Shown here: in pieces, positions 26,536-36,009 of the stretch | Layout of the letters: each line of letters begins with the position of its first letter | Position numbering within the stretch: position 1 is the first letter of the stretch | NCBI RefSeq assembly: GCF_018982885.2 | Contig: NZ_CP081848.1 | Coordinates: 1,426,001 to 1,490,000, forward strand | From: Polymorphobacter megasporae | Lineage (GTDB): Bacteria > Pseudomonadota > Alphaproteobacteria > Sphingomonadales > Sphingomonadaceae | Direction: 5' to 3' | Length of the DNA: 64,000 bases | The notes under the pieces: model-generated | Seen by the model: the letters and a program-made list of their open reading frames with translations, nothing else | The model's database searches: none | What the model was told of the DNA's origin: nothing | Made by a program: the position numbers and the translations under genes

Positions 26536-27804
26536 ATGAAAAGCACGCGCCTCACCAGCTTCATCCTGGTTGCGCTCGTCCTCGGGCTGGTCACCGGGTG
26601 GTGGGTCCATTCGGCCTATGCCGCGCCGCAAGCCAAGGCGATTGCCGCCAACCTGTCGATCCTGACCGACGTCTTCCTCCGCCTGATCAAGATGATCATC
26701 GCGCCGCTGGTGCTGTCGACGCTGACGGTCGGCATCGCCCACATGGGGGCGAAGGATGGCGGCGCGTCGCTCGGGCGGATGTTCGGGCGGACCCTCGGCT
26801 GGTTCGTCGTCGCGAGCCTCGTGTCGCTGACGCTCGGCGCGGTGATCGTCAACCTGCTCCAGCCCGGGGTAGGGGTCGGCCTCGCGCTCCCCGCTGCCGA
26901 CGCAGCGACCGGGCTTGCCAAGACCGCGTTCAATCTCAAGGACTTCGTCACCCACCTCGTGCCAAGCTCGATCTTCGACGCGATGGCGAAGAACGAGGTG
27001 CTCCAGATCGTCGTCTTCTCGGTGTTCGCCGGGTGCGGGCTGATCGCGATCGGACCGGCGGGCGCGCCGATCGTCCGCGCACTCGACGCGGTGGCGACGC
27101 TGATGCTCAAGGTGACGGGCTACGTCATGTACGCCGCGCCGTTCGCGGTGTTCGCCGCGGTCGCCGGGTCGATCGCGACCGAGGGTCTTGCGATCGTCAT
27201 CACCTTCGGCAAATTCATGGGTGGCTTCTACCTCGCGCTGGCGATCCTGTGGGTGCTGCTGCTTGGCGCGGGGGCGGCGGTGATCGGGCGGGCGCGGACG
27301 GGCGGGCTGATGCGCGCGATCCGCGAGCCGTTCCTAATCACCTTCGCCACCGCCTCATCGGAGGCGAGCTACCCCAAGCTGCTCGAGGCGCTCGAACGCT
27401 TTGGCGTGCCCAATCGGATCGCGTCGTTCGTCCTGCCGCTCGGTTATTCGTTCAACCTCGACGGGTCGATGATGTACTGCGCCTTCGCCTCGCTGTTCAT
27501 CGCCCAGGCGTACGGCATCCACCTCAGCCTTGCGGCGCAGGCGAGCATGCTGCTGCTGCTGATGGTGACGTCGAAGGGCATCGCCGGCGTCCCGCGCGCG
27601 TCGCTGGTCGTGATTGCGGCGACGCTGCCGTTTTTCAACATCCCCGAGGCCGGACTGCTGCTGATCCTCGCAGTCGACCACTTCCTCGACATGGGCCGCA
27701 GCGCGACCAACGTCATCGGCAATGCCGTCGCGGCAGCGGTGGTGGCGAAGTGGGAGGGGGAGCTCGGCGCGACCGAAGACGGGCCGGTGCTCCTTCCCGC
27801 GTAG
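26536..27804 (+). CDS. Dicarboxylate/amino acid:cation symporter (DAACS family)
   Basis: A 422-residue GltPh/DctA-type carrier. It has eight hydrophobic segments and both re-entrant loops. The first hairpin holds TASSEASYPKLLEAL (the serine-rich tip), and the second region is GIAGVPRASLVVIAATL. GYSFNLDGSMMYCAFASLFIAQ is the NMDGT-like cation-binding helix, with NLDGS here, and DHFLDMGRSATNVIGNAVAA is the substrate-binding Asp/Arg/Asn helix. Substrates are probably C4-dicarboxylates, glutamate or aspartate. ATG 26536 is not preceded by a strong Shine-Dalgarno. Confidence 0.93.
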   Translation: MKSTRLTSFILVALVLGLVTGWWVHSAYAAPQAKAIAANLSILTDVFLRLIKMIIAPLVLSTLTVGIAHMGAKDGGASLGRMFGRTLGWFVVASLVSLTLGAVIVNLLQPGVGVGLALPAADAATGLAKTAFNLKDFVTHLVPSSIFDAMAKNEVLQIVVFSVFAGCGLIAIGPAGAPIVRALDAVATLMLKVTGYVMYAAPFAVFAAVAGSIATEGLAIVITFGKFMGGFYLALAILWVLLLGAGAAVIGRARTGGLMRAIREPFLITFATASSEASYPKLLEALERFGVPNRIASFVLPLGYSFNLDGSMMYCAFASLFIAQAYGIHLSLAAQASMLLLLMVTSKGIAGVPRASLVVIAATLPFFNIPEAGLLLILAVDHFLDMGRSATNVIGNAVAAAVVAKWEGELGATEDGPVLLPA

Positions 27805-27891
27805 CGGTTAGCGGCGTGCAGCGGATCCAGAGCGCGGGGCAAAATTCCTCGCGGCAGGAGCGTCGGTTGCGCGACGATCAGGGCGATTCGC

Positions 27892-29400
27892 TCAATTGAC
27901 CGGCGCATGGCGGCGATAGCTCAACGCCTCGGCAATGTGAATGCGCGTGACTTTCTCCGCTCCCGCCAGGTCGGCGAGCGTCCGCGCGACGCGCAGGACC
28001 CGGTGATAACCACGCGCCGAGAGGCGCAGCGCCTGCGTCGCCTGGACGAGCAGCTTCTGCCCGGCGTCGTCCGGGGTCGCGACCGCTTCGAGCAGTTTGC
28101 CGTCGGCCTCGGCGTTGGTTCGCGTCGTCGTCCCGGCGTAGCGCGCGTTCTGGATCTCGCGCGCCGCCGCAACTCGCGCGCGGACGGTAAGGCTGTCGTC
28201 GGTCGGCGGGGGCAGCGTCAGGTCGGCGGCGCTGACCGCGGCGACGTCGACGTGGAGGTCGATGCGGTCGAAAAACGGCCCCGAAATCCGGCTCTGGTAA
28301 TCGGCGGCGCATTTCGGTGCGCGCGAACACGCGAGCGCGGCGTCCGCCAGATGCCCGCAGCGGCACGGGTTCATCGCCGCGATCAACTGGACCCGCGCCG
28401 GGTAGGTCAGGTGCGCCGCCGCACGGCTGACGGTGACCGTCCCGGTTTCGAGCGGCTGGCGGAGCGAATCGAGTACCGCGCGCTGGAACTCGGGCAGCTC
28501 GTCGAGGAACAGCACGCCGAGATGCGCGAGGCTGACCTCGCCCGGTCGCGCCCGCGCGCCGCCGCCGACCAGCGCCGGCATCGACGCGCTGTGGTGCGGC
28601 GAGCGGTAAGGGCGGGCACGAAGCAATTTGCCGCCTTCGAGTTCGCCCGCCATCGACGCGACCATCGACACTTCGAGTGCCTCCGACGGCGTCAGGTCGG
28701 GGAGGATGCCCGGCAGTGCGGCGGCGAGGAGCGACTTGCCCGACCCCGGCGGCCCCGACATCAGCAAATTATGCCCCCCGGCGGCGGCGATTTCTAGCGC
28801 GCGCTTGGCGGTCTCCTGCCCCTTGATCTCGCCCATGTCGGGGCCCGAGCGGACGATCTCGGCGACGCTGCGGATCGGCGGCGACAGCAACTGCGTGCCC
28901 TTGAGGTGGTTGATCAGCGTCAGCAGGTCGGGCGCGGCGATGACGTCGACCTCGCCCGCCCACGCCGCCTCGCCGCCCTGTGCCGCCGGGCAGATCAGCC
29001 CGAGGTCGTGCGCCGCCGCGTGGAGCGCCGCGAGCAGCACCCCCGGCACTGGCGCGATCCGCCCGTCCAACCCGAGTTCGCCGACGACGAGGAACCCGCT
29101 GAGCATCTCGCTATCGAGCAGCCCCATCGCCGCGAGCAGCCCGAGCGCAACCGGCAGGTCGTAATGCGACCCCTCCTTCGGCAAATCGGCGGGCGACAGG
29201 TTGACGACGACGCGCTTCGGCGGGAGCGCGAGACCGATCGCGTCGAGCGTCGCCTGGACGCGCTCGCGGCTTTCCTTGACCGCCTTGTCGGGCAGCCCGA
29301 CGATGATGAAGTCGGGACGCCCGCCGCTGACCTGGACCTGCACGTCGACCGAGCGCGCCTCGAGCCCGAGGAACGCGACCGTCCCGACATGTGCCACCAT
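27892..29400 (-). CDS. comM: ComM/YifB family Mg-chelatase-like AAA+ ATPase
   Basis: A 502-residue ATPase. The N-terminal ChlI-like domain starts VGTVAFLGLEARSVDVQVQVSGG and has IVGLPDKAVKESRERVQ. The AAA+ core has Walker A SGPPGSGKSLLAAALP near residue 217 and Walker B GVLFLDELPEF. The C-terminal domain has the cysteine motif NPCRCGHLAD and SRISGPFFDRIDLHV. ComM is a branch-migration helicase that helps integrate DNA during natural transformation. The length is typical. It is preceded by a 150-bp divergent gap. Confidence 0.95.
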   Translation of the reverse strand: MVAHVGTVAFLGLEARSVDVQVQVSGGRPDFIIVGLPDKAVKESRERVQATLDAIGLALPPKRVVVNLSPADLPKEGSHYDLPVALGLLAAMGLLDSEMLSGFLVVGELGLDGRIAPVPGVLLAALHAAAHDLGLICPAAQGGEAAWAGEVDVIAAPDLLTLINHLKGTQLLSPPIRSVAEIVRSGPDMGEIKGQETAKRALEIAAAGGHNLLMSGPPGSGKSLLAAALPGILPDLTPSEALEVSMVASMAGELEGGKLLRARPYRSPHHSASMPALVGGGARARPGEVSLAHLGVLFLDELPEFQRAVLDSLRQPLETGTVTVSRAAAHLTYPARVQLIAAMNPCRCGHLADAALACSRAPKCAADYQSRISGPFFDRIDLHVDVAAVSAADLTLPPPTDDSLTVRARVAAAREIQNARYAGTTTRTNAEADGKLLEAVATPDDAGQKLLVQATQALRLSARGYHRVLRVARTLADLAGAEKVTRIHIAEALSYRRHAPVN

Positions 29401-29556
29401 TTCGTTACGCTCCCGTCACGCCCCGCTCCCCCTGTAGCGGCAAGGTGCGCGCGTGGGCAAATCGCTGGGATCGTTCCGGGTGTGACGCTGTTCACAGCGG
29501 ATGCATCGGCGCTTGTCCAAATTGCGCCACAGCCTGCCGCTATAGAATTGCTTCAA

Positions 29557-29850
29557 ATGATCCACCAAAGCTTCGTCACCAGCCTGATCCGCAACGAGCC
29601 GGCGCGCGTCGCGCAACTCGGGGCCGGACTGGTGCTGATCGCGGTCGCCCCGCCGCTTGCTTTGATCCCGCAGCCGTTCCCGATCGCGATCATCGTCGCC
29701 GGTGCCGGGCTCGCGCTGGTGTTGCGCAATTCGAGCTGGGCGCGACGCCGCTATGTCCGCTGGCATCGCCGTCATCCGCGCGCTGGGCGCGTCGCCGATT
29801 TCAGCCTGCAGCGGCGCGGGCACCGTGACGTTCGCGATTTGTGGCGCTAA
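29557..29850 (+). CDS. Small hypothetical membrane protein
   Basis: A 97-residue protein with two hydrophobic segments (QLGAGLVLIAVAPPLALI and PFPIAIIVAGAGLALVLRNS), followed by a very basic tail with SWARRRYVRWHRRHPRAGR. The IPQPFPIAIIVAGAG stretch resembles the loop in PGPGW-type small inner-membrane proteins of alphaproteobacteria. ATG 29557 or TTG 29548 could start it, without a clear ribosome site. It ends 10 nt before the lipoprotein gene. Confidence 0.7.
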   Translation: MIHQSFVTSLIRNEPARVAQLGAGLVLIAVAPPLALIPQPFPIAIIVAGAGLALVLRNSSWARRRYVRWHRRHPRAGRVADFSLQRRGHRDVRDLWR

Positions 29851-29860
29851 ACCTCAAGAG

Positions 29861-30325
29861 ATGATTGCCGCCCGAAGTTTGCTTGTTGCCGTTGCGCTGC
29901 TCGTCGCCGGGTGCAGTGGCCTCCTCGACAAGCACGGGTTCACCGATGTCGTCGAGACGAAACCGAATCCCGACGGCGCACTGGTCGCCGCGCTCGTCTG
30001 GGAGGAGCGTGGCATGGGCAAGCCGCACACCAGCGGCATCGTCGTCGTCGCGGAGGGTGGCGATCCGCTGACCGGAACCGCGGTCCTTCTGCAAAGCGAA
30101 GACTTCCGAAACGTCGAATACCGCTGGACCGGGGCGAACGCGCTCGAAATCCGCCTGCCGTGCGGCCAGTGGTCGTCGCTCGCGAACCATTGGCTGCAGC
30201 CTGAGACCAAGCGCGTCGTGGAGATCGACTTCCTGCCGCCGAAGGGGTGCGTGGCCAAGCCCGGCACGACCGCGCTGCCCCCCGGCGCGACGCAACCGGC
30301 GGCGCTGCAACTGTCGCCGAATTGA
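29861..30325 (+). CDS. Hypothetical lipoprotein
   Basis: A 154-residue protein with a lipoprotein signal. A short basic start and hydrophobic core lead to the lipobox LVAGC at residues 14-18, so Cys18 would be lipidated and the protein would sit in the periplasm or at the outer membrane. The mature part has GALVAALVWEERGMGKPHTSGIVVV and EYRWTGANALEIRLPCG, a beta-rich pattern seen in uncharacterised proteobacterial lipoproteins. I do not recognise a function. AAGAG lies just before ATG 29861. It sits 85 bp upstream of rpmH. Confidence 0.78.
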   Translation: MIAARSLLVAVALLVAGCSGLLDKHGFTDVVETKPNPDGALVAALVWEERGMGKPHTSGIVVVAEGGDPLTGTAVLLQSEDFRNVEYRWTGANALEIRLPCGQWSSLANHWLQPETKRVVEIDFLPPKGCVAKPGTTALPPGATQPAALQLSPN

Positions 30326-30398
30326 CTCTTGGCGCTCGTGCCGCTAAGCGCACCACCTTGATTTCGGCCCCGAGTTTCGTGGCCGCAACGCGACGCCC

Positions 30399-30403
30399 GA
30401 GGA
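30399..30403 (+). promoter_or_regulatory. Shared Shine-Dalgarno for rpmH and rnpA
   Basis: GAGGA at 30399-30403 is followed at once by ATG 30404 (rnpA frame), then AGCG, then ATG 30411 (rpmH). Spacing is 7 nt to the rpmH start, which is optimal, and zero to the rnpA start. This suggests one ribosome site serves both frames and favours L34. Confidence 0.75.
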
Positions 30404-30901
30404 ATGAGCGATGAAGCGGACCTTTCAACCGAGCCGACTGGTGCGAGCGCGCCGTCACGGCTTCCGCGCACGCATGGCGACCCCGGGCGGCCGCAAGGTG
30501 CTGGCGAACCGCCGCGCCAAGGGCCGGACCAAGCTGAGCGCCTAGCCGTTTCTGCGGCCCCGGTCGCACAGACGCATATTCCGACGGTTTCGGCGCGTAA
30601 GGACTTCCTTGCCGCCAATTCGGGCCGTCGCGCGCCGACTCCCGGTTTCGTCCTGCTCGTCCGTCGCCGCGATGACGATGCGCCGATGCGCGCGGGCTAC
30701 ACCGTGACCAAGAAGATCGGTAACGCGGTGATCCGCAACCGGCTCAAGCGGCGGATGCGCGCGCTTGTCCGGCAGGTGCTCCCCGCAAACGGCGTCGCTC
30801 ACGCCGATCACATCCTGATTGGACGAAGCGAAGGGCTGACCCGCGGCTTCGACAAGCTCGCCGCCGATCTTGTCAAGGCGCTCGCGCGATGCGCTGGCTG
30901 A
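30404..30901 (+). CDS. rnpA: Ribonuclease P protein component, with N-terminal extension overlapping rpmH
   Basis: The conserved RnpA domain starts at about residue 59 ([14 protein letters not shown]) and includes [20 protein letters not shown] and the RNA-binding [21 protein letters not shown] (RNR motif). RnpA assists the RNase P RNA in 5' tRNA maturation. No ATG, GTG or TTG lies in frame between the end of rpmH and this domain. The only canonical start that keeps the domain is ATG 30404, giving 165 residues and enclosing all of rpmH in another frame. The extension is Pro/Arg/Gly-rich with no recognisable domain. An ATT start at 30578 is the main alternative. The 3' end overlaps yidD by 13 nt. 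Confidence 0.9.
   Translation: MSDEADLSTEPTGASAPSRLPRTHGDPGRPQGAGEPPRQGPDQAERLAVSAAPVAQTHIPTVSARKDFLAANSGRRAPTPGFVLLVRRRDDDAPMRAGYTVTKKIGNAVIRNRLKRRMRALVRQVLPANGVAHADHILIGRSEGLTRGFDKLAADLVKALARCAG
30411..30545 (+). CDS. rpmH: 50S ribosomal protein L34
   Basis: A 44-residue ribosomal protein with the complete L34 pattern: [20 protein letters not shown], then [18 protein letters not shown] and KLSA. It binds 23S rRNA in the large subunit. GAGGA is 7 nt upstream. It lies wholly within the long rnpA frame (offset +1) and leads the conserved rpmH-rnpA-yidD-yidC-yihA cluster. Confidence 0.97.
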   Translation: MKRTFQPSRLVRARRHGFRARMATPGGRKVLANRRAKGRTKLSA

Positions 30902-31143
30902 GCAACGTCCTGATTGCGCCGATCCGAGCGTACAAGCTCGTGCTGTCACCGCTGATGCCGCCGTCATGCCGATTTACCCCGACGTGCTCGACCTATGCGA
31001 TCCAGGCAATCGAGCGCCACGGCCCGGTCAAGGGCGTCTGGCTCGGCACGAAACGCATTTGCCGCTGTCACCCATGGGGCGGGTCGGGCTATGACCCTGT
31101 TCCGGACGCTGCGGCGACCCCACATATCGCCCCGACGCAATGA
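30889..31143 (+). CDS. yidD: Membrane protein insertion efficiency factor YidD
   Basis: An 84-residue YidD. It starts with an amphipathic helix [21 protein letters not shown], then has the conserved cysteine-containing [19 protein letters not shown] and the zinc-like tail [17 protein letters not shown]. It supports YidC/Sec-dependent membrane insertion at the inner membrane. ATG 30889 lies inside the end of rnpA, and the stop is 37 nt before the yidC start. Confidence 0.96.
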   Translation: MRWLSNVLIAPIRAYKLVLSPLMPPSCRFTPTCSTYAIQAIERHGPVKGVWLGTKRICRCHPWGGSGYDPVPDAAATPHIAPTQ

Positions 31144-31180
31144 CGCCCCGCCCGACGCCCGCCCAGAAGAAAGCCTCCGC

Positions 31181-32893
31181 GTGACCGATAATCGCAACTT
31201 TCTCCTCGCCATCGTCCTGTCGGCGATCGTGCTGCTCGGCTGGAATTTCCTGTCGGACCGGTACATCCCCAAGGCCCCTGTGGCAAAGCCGGTGATCGCG
31301 TCGCAACCGGCGAACCCGGTCGCAGTCGCCGCCGATGGCACAGTCGTCCCCGCAGTCGGCGGTGCCGGGCAGCTGCGCGATCGCGGCGCAGTGCTGCGCG
31401 AGACGCCGCGCGTCGCGATCGACACGCCGCGCCTTTCGGGATCGATCAACCTCAAGGGCGCGCGTTTCGACGACCTCGTCCTCAAGGGCTATACCGAGAC
31501 GATCGCCAAGACCTCGCCCGACGTCCGCCTGCTCGCGCCGAGCGGCTCGGCGCAGGCGTATTTCAGCCAGTTCGGCTGGAGCGGGACCGACGCTCCCCCC
31601 GCCGACGCGCTGTGGACCGCGAGCGCGGCAAAGCTGACCCCGTCGACCCCGGTGACGCTGTCGTACACCGCGCCGGGCGGCACCGCGTACGAGATCGTCG
31701 TCGCGGTCGATAACGACTATCTGTTCACCGCGACGCAGCGCGTCCGCAACGCCGGCACCGCGCCCGTCACCGTCCGCGCATGGGGCCTTGTCAGCCACGC
31801 CGGCGAGGGGCTCGAGAAGGACGCGGGCAACCTCCACGTCGGCCCGATCGGCGTCGTCGGCGACCGGCTCAAGGACAGCGAGGTCGCGTATAAAAAACTT
31901 ACCGACGACGGGCCGCAGAGCTTCCCGACGACCGGCGGATGGCTCGGCATCACCGACAAATACTGGGCGGCGGCATTGATCCCCGACCAGAAGACCGCCG
32001 TCGTCGCACGCTTTGCCAAGGCTCCCGACAACCGCTTCCAAACTGATTACCTCAGCCCCGCCGTCGTCGTTGCGCCGGGCGCCACGATCACCTCCACCGC
32101 GCATCTGTTCGCGGGCGCAAAGGAGGTCGACGTCATCGGCCGCTACAAGACCGCGCTCGGCATCCCGCTGTTCGACCGCATCGTCTCGTGGGGCTGGTTC
32201 TGGTTCATCGCCCAGCCGATCTTCCAGCTGCTCGACTTCCTGTTCAAGCTGACCGGCAACTTCGGCGTCGCGATCATCGGCCTGACGTGCATCATCCGGC
32301 TGATCATGTTCCCGATCGCCGCGAAGCAGTTCAGTTCGATGGCGCGGATGCGGGTCGTCCAGCCGAAGCTCAAGGAGCTTCAGGAGCGCTACAAGGAAGA
32401 CAAGCCCAAGCTCCAGACCGAGATGATGGCGCTGTACAAGAAGGAAAAGGTCAACCCGGTCGCGGGCTGCCTGCCGGTCGTGCTGCAGATCCCGATTTTC
32501 TACGCGCTGTACAAGACGCTGCTGGTGTCGACCGAAATGCGCCACCAGCCGTTCGTGCTGTGGATCAAGGATCTGAGCGTCGCCGACCCGCTGACCCCGG
32601 TCAACCTGTTCGGGCTGCTGCCGTTCACGCCGCCCGCGATGATCGGCATCGGGCTGCTGCCGATCATCCTCGGCGTGACGATGTACTTCCAGCAGAAGCT
32701 CAATCCGCCCCCGGTCGATCCGGCGCAGAAGCAGATTTTCGCGCTGATGCCGTGGGTGTTCATGTTCATCATGGCCCCGTACGCCGCCGGGCTCGTGGTG
32801 TACTGGGTGACGAACAACTGCCTGACGATGCTCCAGCAATGGGTGATGATGCGGCGGCATCCGATGCCCGCGACGCCCGCCGTCATCAAGTGA
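31181..32893 (+). CDS. yidC: Membrane protein insertase YidC
   Basis: A 570-residue insertase. An N-terminal helix ([19 protein letters not shown]) is followed by the large periplasmic domain (about residues 60-340). The five-helix 60KD_IMP core starts at [21 protein letters not shown] and continues [23 protein letters not shown], whose Arg is the groove residue, [22 protein letters not shown] and [23 protein letters not shown] 31181 is chosen because it directly precedes the signal-anchor helix. The stop overlaps yihA through GTGA. Confidence 0.96.
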   Translation: MTDNRNFLLAIVLSAIVLLGWNFLSDRYIPKAPVAKPVIASQPANPVAVAADGTVVPAVGGAGQLRDRGAVLRETPRVAIDTPRLSGSINLKGARFDDLVLKGYTETIAKTSPDVRLLAPSGSAQAYFSQFGWSGTDAPPADALWTASAAKLTPSTPVTLSYTAPGGTAYEIVVAVDNDYLFTATQRVRNAGTAPVTVRAWGLVSHAGEGLEKDAGNLHVGPIGVVGDRLKDSEVAYKKLTDDGPQSFPTTGGWLGITDKYWAAALIPDQKTAVVARFAKAPDNRFQTDYLSPAVVVAPGATITSTAHLFAGAKEVDVIGRYKTALGIPLFDRIVSWGWFWFIAQPIFQLLDFLFKLTGNFGVAIIGLTCIIRLIMFPIAAKQFSSMARMRVVQPKLKELQERYKEDKPKLQTEMMALYKKEKVNPVAGCLPVVLQIPIFYALYKTLLVSTEMRHQPFVLWIKDLSVADPLTPVNLFGLLPFTPPAMIGIGLLPIILGVTMYFQQKLNPPPVDPAQKQIFALMPWVFMFIMAPYAAGLVVYWVTNNCLTMLQQWVMMRRHPMPATPAVIK

Positions 32894-33570
32894 TCGACGC
32901 TCCCCCCACTGGTCCCGAGGATCCCCCCGAAGACCCGAAGGCCGCCGCGTACCGGATCGAGACCGCGCGGCGCGTTTTTGCCGGGCCGATCGAGTTCCTG
33001 CTGTCGGCCCCCAAGCTCGAATTCCTCCCCGAGCCGAAGGTACCCGAAATCGCCTTCGCCGGGCGATCGAACGTCGGCAAGTCGTCGCTGCTTAATGCGC
33101 TGACCGGGCGCGCCGGGATCGCGCGGACGTCGAACACGCCGGGGCGGACGCAGGAGTTGAACGTCTTCGATGTCGGCGACCCGCTCCACTTCCGCCTGAT
33201 CGACATGCCCGGCTACGGCTATGCCGAAGCGCCGAAGGACGTCGTCCGCAACTGGAAGGCGCTCGTGTTCGACTATCTGCGCGGCCGCGCGGCGCTGAAG
33301 CGCGTCCTCCTCCTGATCGACGCGCGCCACGGCATCAAACCGGTCGACGCCGAGATCATGGGGCTGCTCGACAAGGCGGCGGTCAGCTACCAGGTCGTCC
33401 TGACCAAGGGCGACAAGATCAAGCCGACCGCGTTGGTCGGCACCGCGAAGGCGGTTGCCGATATCGCGCGGACGCATCCCGCGGCGTTCCCCCATGTGTT
33501 GACGACAAGCGCGGAGAAGGGGGAGGGTATCCCCGAACTCCGCGCGGCGGTGGTGGCGGCGCTGACTTAG
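32890..33570 (+). CDS. yihA: Ribosome biogenesis GTPase YihA/YsxC/EngB
   Basis: A 226-residue TRAFAC GTPase needed for late 50S assembly. Motifs are G1 [19 protein letters not shown]2 region [13 protein letters not shown]3 [13 protein letters not shown]4 LTKGDKIKP and G5 [11 protein letters not shown] 32890 overlaps the yidC TGA. The N-terminal 30 residues are acidic and Pro-rich (GPEDPPEDP), a modest extension over E. coli YihA. Confidence 0.96.
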   Translation: MIDAPPTGPEDPPEDPKAAAYRIETARRVFAGPIEFLLSAPKLEFLPEPKVPEIAFAGRSNVGKSSLLNALTGRAGIARTSNTPGRTQELNVFDVGDPLHFRLIDMPGYGYAEAPKDVVRNWKALVFDYLRGRAALKRVLLLIDARHGIKPVDAEIMGLLDKAAVSYQVVLTKGDKIKPTALVGTAKAVADIARTHPAAFPHVLTTSAEKGEGIPELRAAVVAALT

Positions 33571-33637
33571 GGCGGTTCGAAGCGATCGAGTCGAGCGTCA
33601 TCTGGCGATCGCGGCTTAACAAGGGGCGGGAAACGAT

Positions 33638-34354
33638 ATGCTCAAGCTGATCATCGGCAATCGCGCTTATTCGTCGTGGTCGCTGCGCGGGTGGCTCGCG
33701 CTCAAGCAGTCGGCGCTGCCGTTCGAGACGGTGCTGATCCCGATGGACACGCCCGAATGGGTCGACGGGTCGGCGAAGACGCTGATGCCCTCGGGCAAGG
33801 TGCCGACCTTGTGGGACGGCGACATCGCGGTGTGGGACAGCCTTGCGATCATCGACTGGCTAGCCGATCACCTCCGGACAGCGCGGATCAGCCGCGGGCA
33901 TTTCTGGCCGCATGACCCCGCCGCGCGCGCGTTTGCGCGGTCGATGTGCGCCGAAATGCATAGCGGGTACGCGGCATTGCGCGCGGGGTGTTCGATGAAC
34001 CTCAAGCGCGACTATCCCGGCTATGCGCCGACGCCCGAGGTCGCCGCCGACATCGCGCGGATCGACGCGCTGTGGACCGAGGCGCGGACCCGTTTCCACT
34101 CGATCGACGATGCGCATGAAGGGCCGTTCCTGTTCGGCACGCTCAGCGCCGCCGACATCATGTTCGCCCCCGTCGTCACCCGCTTCAAGACTTACGGGAT
34201 CGCCTTGAGCGAGACGAGCACGGCCTATGTCGCCGACATACTCGCGCATCCGTGGATGATCGAATGGACCGACGCCGCGAAGGCCGAGACCTATCCGTTC
34301 AACCGCGACTATTTCGAGCAGCACGGCGGCGTCGACGGCGGCGTTCCCGCCTGA
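33638..34354 (+). CDS. Glutathione S-transferase family protein
   Basis: A 238-residue GST. The thioredoxin-like N-terminal domain reads LIIGNRAYSSWSLRGWLALK, with a Ser cluster at the usual catalytic position, then LMPSGKVPTLWDGDIAVWDSLAIIDWLAD, which contains the cis-Pro and the glutathione gamma-Glu site. The rest is an all-helical C-terminal domain. It belongs to the group annotated as GST-3-like in proteobacteria; its substrate is unknown. GGGGCGGG lies upstream of ATG 33638. It is convergent with the cupin gene. Confidence 0.92.
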   Translation: MLKLIIGNRAYSSWSLRGWLALKQSALPFETVLIPMDTPEWVDGSAKTLMPSGKVPTLWDGDIAVWDSLAIIDWLADHLRTARISRGHFWPHDPAARAFARSMCAEMHSGYAALRAGCSMNLKRDYPGYAPTPEVAADIARIDALWTEARTRFHSIDDAHEGPFLFGTLSAADIMFAPVVTRFKTYGIALSETSTAYVADILAHPWMIEWTDAAKAETYPFNRDYFEQHGGVDGGVPA

Positions 34355-34372
34355 GGCCGGGCCTTCGCGAGA

Positions 34373-34822
34373 CTAACCGCCGCCGAGCGCCGAGGCGGGG
34401 ACGTAACCCGTCGCCTCGCTCCAGAACATGTCGACGTCGGGGTAGGTGCATCGGTCGGTCGCGGGCCGGTCGGTGCCGACTGCGAGGAAGACCGCATCGG
34501 CGGCGCTGCGATTGACGAGGTGATGGCCGTCGGCGACGCCCTTGGCAAAGCTGGCAACGTCTCCGGGACGCATCACGGACTCGCCGGCGTCGTCGATCAG
34601 GACCGCCTCGCCCGACAGCATGACGACGAGTTCGTCCTCGTCCGAATGCCAGTGGCGCATCGACGACATTGCGCCGGGCGCGAGGGTGACAATGTTCGCC
34701 CCGAAATCGGTCAGGTCGCCGCCGATTGCCCGGTTGCGGCGCCCGGCGACGAGTTGGTCGTACGGCGGGAGGTAACCGGTGCGGCTGACTTCCGGGAGAG
34801 CGGCGAGGTCGAGTTTGGGCAT
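34373..34822 (-). CDS. Cupin domain-containing protein
   Basis: A 149-residue single-domain cupin. Motif 1 is SSMRHWHSDEDELVVMLSGEAVLI, holding the HxH...E metal ligands, and motif 2 is GHHLVNRSAADAVFLAVG. The C-terminal VDMFWSEATGY is a small extra strand seen in relatives annotated as mannose-6-phosphate isomerase-like cupins. The function is unknown. The start at 34822 lies 60 bp from the divergent dapE. Confidence 0.88.
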   Translation of the reverse strand: MPKLDLAALPEVSRTGYLPPYDQLVAGRRNRAIGGDLTDFGANIVTLAPGAMSSMRHWHSDEDELVVMLSGEAVLIDDAGESVMRPGDVASFAKGVADGHHLVNRSAADAVFLAVGTDRPATDRCTYPDVDMFWSEATGYVPASALGGG

Positions 34823-34884
34823 GGCTCATCTAGTCGCAACCGTCGTCGCTTGAGAAGGGGGCGGACAGCGGTTAGGCGGAACGG

Positions 34885-36009
34885 ATGATCGATGCCCTCG
34901 ACCTCGCCCGCCGCCTGATCGCCTGTCCGAGCGTCACTCCGGCCGATGCGGGCGCGCAGGATGTCCTCGCCGCCGCGCTCGAGGGGATCGGCTTCACCAT
35001 CCACCGGCTGACCTTCGGCGAAGCGCCCGACGGGCCGATTGCCAACTTATTCGCGACGATCGGCAGCGGCGCTCCGCACTTCGCCTTTGCCGGACATACC
35101 GACGTCGTTCCGCCCGGCAACGGCTGGACGGGCGATCCATTCGCTTCAACAGTCGATAATGGCTGGCTTGTTGGGCGCGGGGCTGCCGACATGAAAGGCG
35201 GAATCGCCGCGTTCGTCGCTGCCGCCGCGACCACGGTCGCGCGCGGCTTCGACGGCACGCTGAGCCTGATCATCACCGGCGACGAGGAAGGCCCCGCGAC
35301 CTTCGGCACCGCGCCGCTGCTCGACTGGATCGAGGCGAACGGCCATGTCCCCGACCTATGCCTCGTCGGTGAGCCGACCAGCGCGGCGGTGCTCGGCGAC
35401 ATGGTCAAGATCGGTCGACGCGGGTCGCTAAACGCGTGGATAACCGTCGACGGCGCGCAGGGCCACGTCGCCTATCCGGCCAAGGCCGACAATCCGGTGA
35501 CGCGCCTCGTCCGCATCCTTACGCGCGCCAAGGAGCGCGTGCTCGATTCCGGAAGCGACTGGTTCGACGCGTCGAACCTCGAGGTCACCGACCTCACCGT
35601 CGGAAACCCGGCGGCGAATGTCATCCCGGCACAGGCGAGCGCGCGGTTCAACATCCGCTTCAACGATCTCCACCGCGGGGCCGACCTCGAAGCATGGCTG
35701 CGGGCGCTCGTCGCCGAGGAAGCACCGTCGGCGGATGTCGTCGTGCGGATCTCGGGTGAAGCGTTCCTGACCGAGCCCGGCGCGCTGTCGGCCCTCGTCG
35801 CCGGAGCGATCGAATCGGTCAGCGGAAAAGCGGCTGTGCTCTCGACGAGCGGTGGCACTTCGGACGCACGCTTCATCCGCCGTCTGTGCCCGGTCGTCGA
35901 GTTCGGGCTTGTCGGCGCGTCGATGCACAAGGTCGACGAGGCAGTGCCGGTCGCCGACATCGCCGCGCTGACGGCGATCTACAACGAAGTGCTGATGCGC
36001 GTCTTTTAG
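34885..36009 (+). CDS. dapE: Succinyl-diaminopimelate desuccinylase
   Basis: A 374-residue M20 metallohydrolase of the lysine/peptidoglycan pathway. It begins with [23 protein letters not shown]. Metal ligands lie in [13 protein letters not shown] (His, with the catalytic Asp), [15 protein letters not shown] (Asp) and [13 protein letters not shown] (catalytic Glu pair). [20 protein letters not shown] and the dimerisation lid follow, and the last His ligand is in [16 protein letters not shown]. Length and order are typical. The stop overlaps the convergent DUF535 gene. Confidence 0.96.
   Translation: MIDALDLARRLIACPSVTPADAGAQDVLAAALEGIGFTIHRLTFGEAPDGPIANLFATIGSGAPHFAFAGHTDVVPPGNGWTGDPFASTVDNGWLVGRGAADMKGGIAAFVAAAATTVARGFDGTLSLIITGDEEGPATFGTAPLLDWIEANGHVPDLCLVGEPTSAAVLGDMVKIGRRGSLNAWITVDGAQGHVAYPAKADNPVTRLVRILTRAKERVLDSGSDWFDASNLEVTDLTVGNPAANVIPAQASARFNIRFNDLHRGADLEAWLRALVAEEAPSADVVVRISGEAFLTEPGALSALVAGAIESVSGKAAVLSTSGGTSDARFIRRLCPVVEFGLVGASMHKVDEAVPVADIAALTAIYNEVLMRVF

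Noticed and set aside
29513-29546. A promoter-like TTGTCC and TATAGA upstream of the small membrane protein gene.
   Set aside because: The spacing of 22 bp is too long for a standard housekeeping promoter.
31028-32860. A 610-codon minus-strand open frame over yidC.
   Set aside because: It is antisense to yidC, which has every family motif; the composition is typical of a shadow frame.
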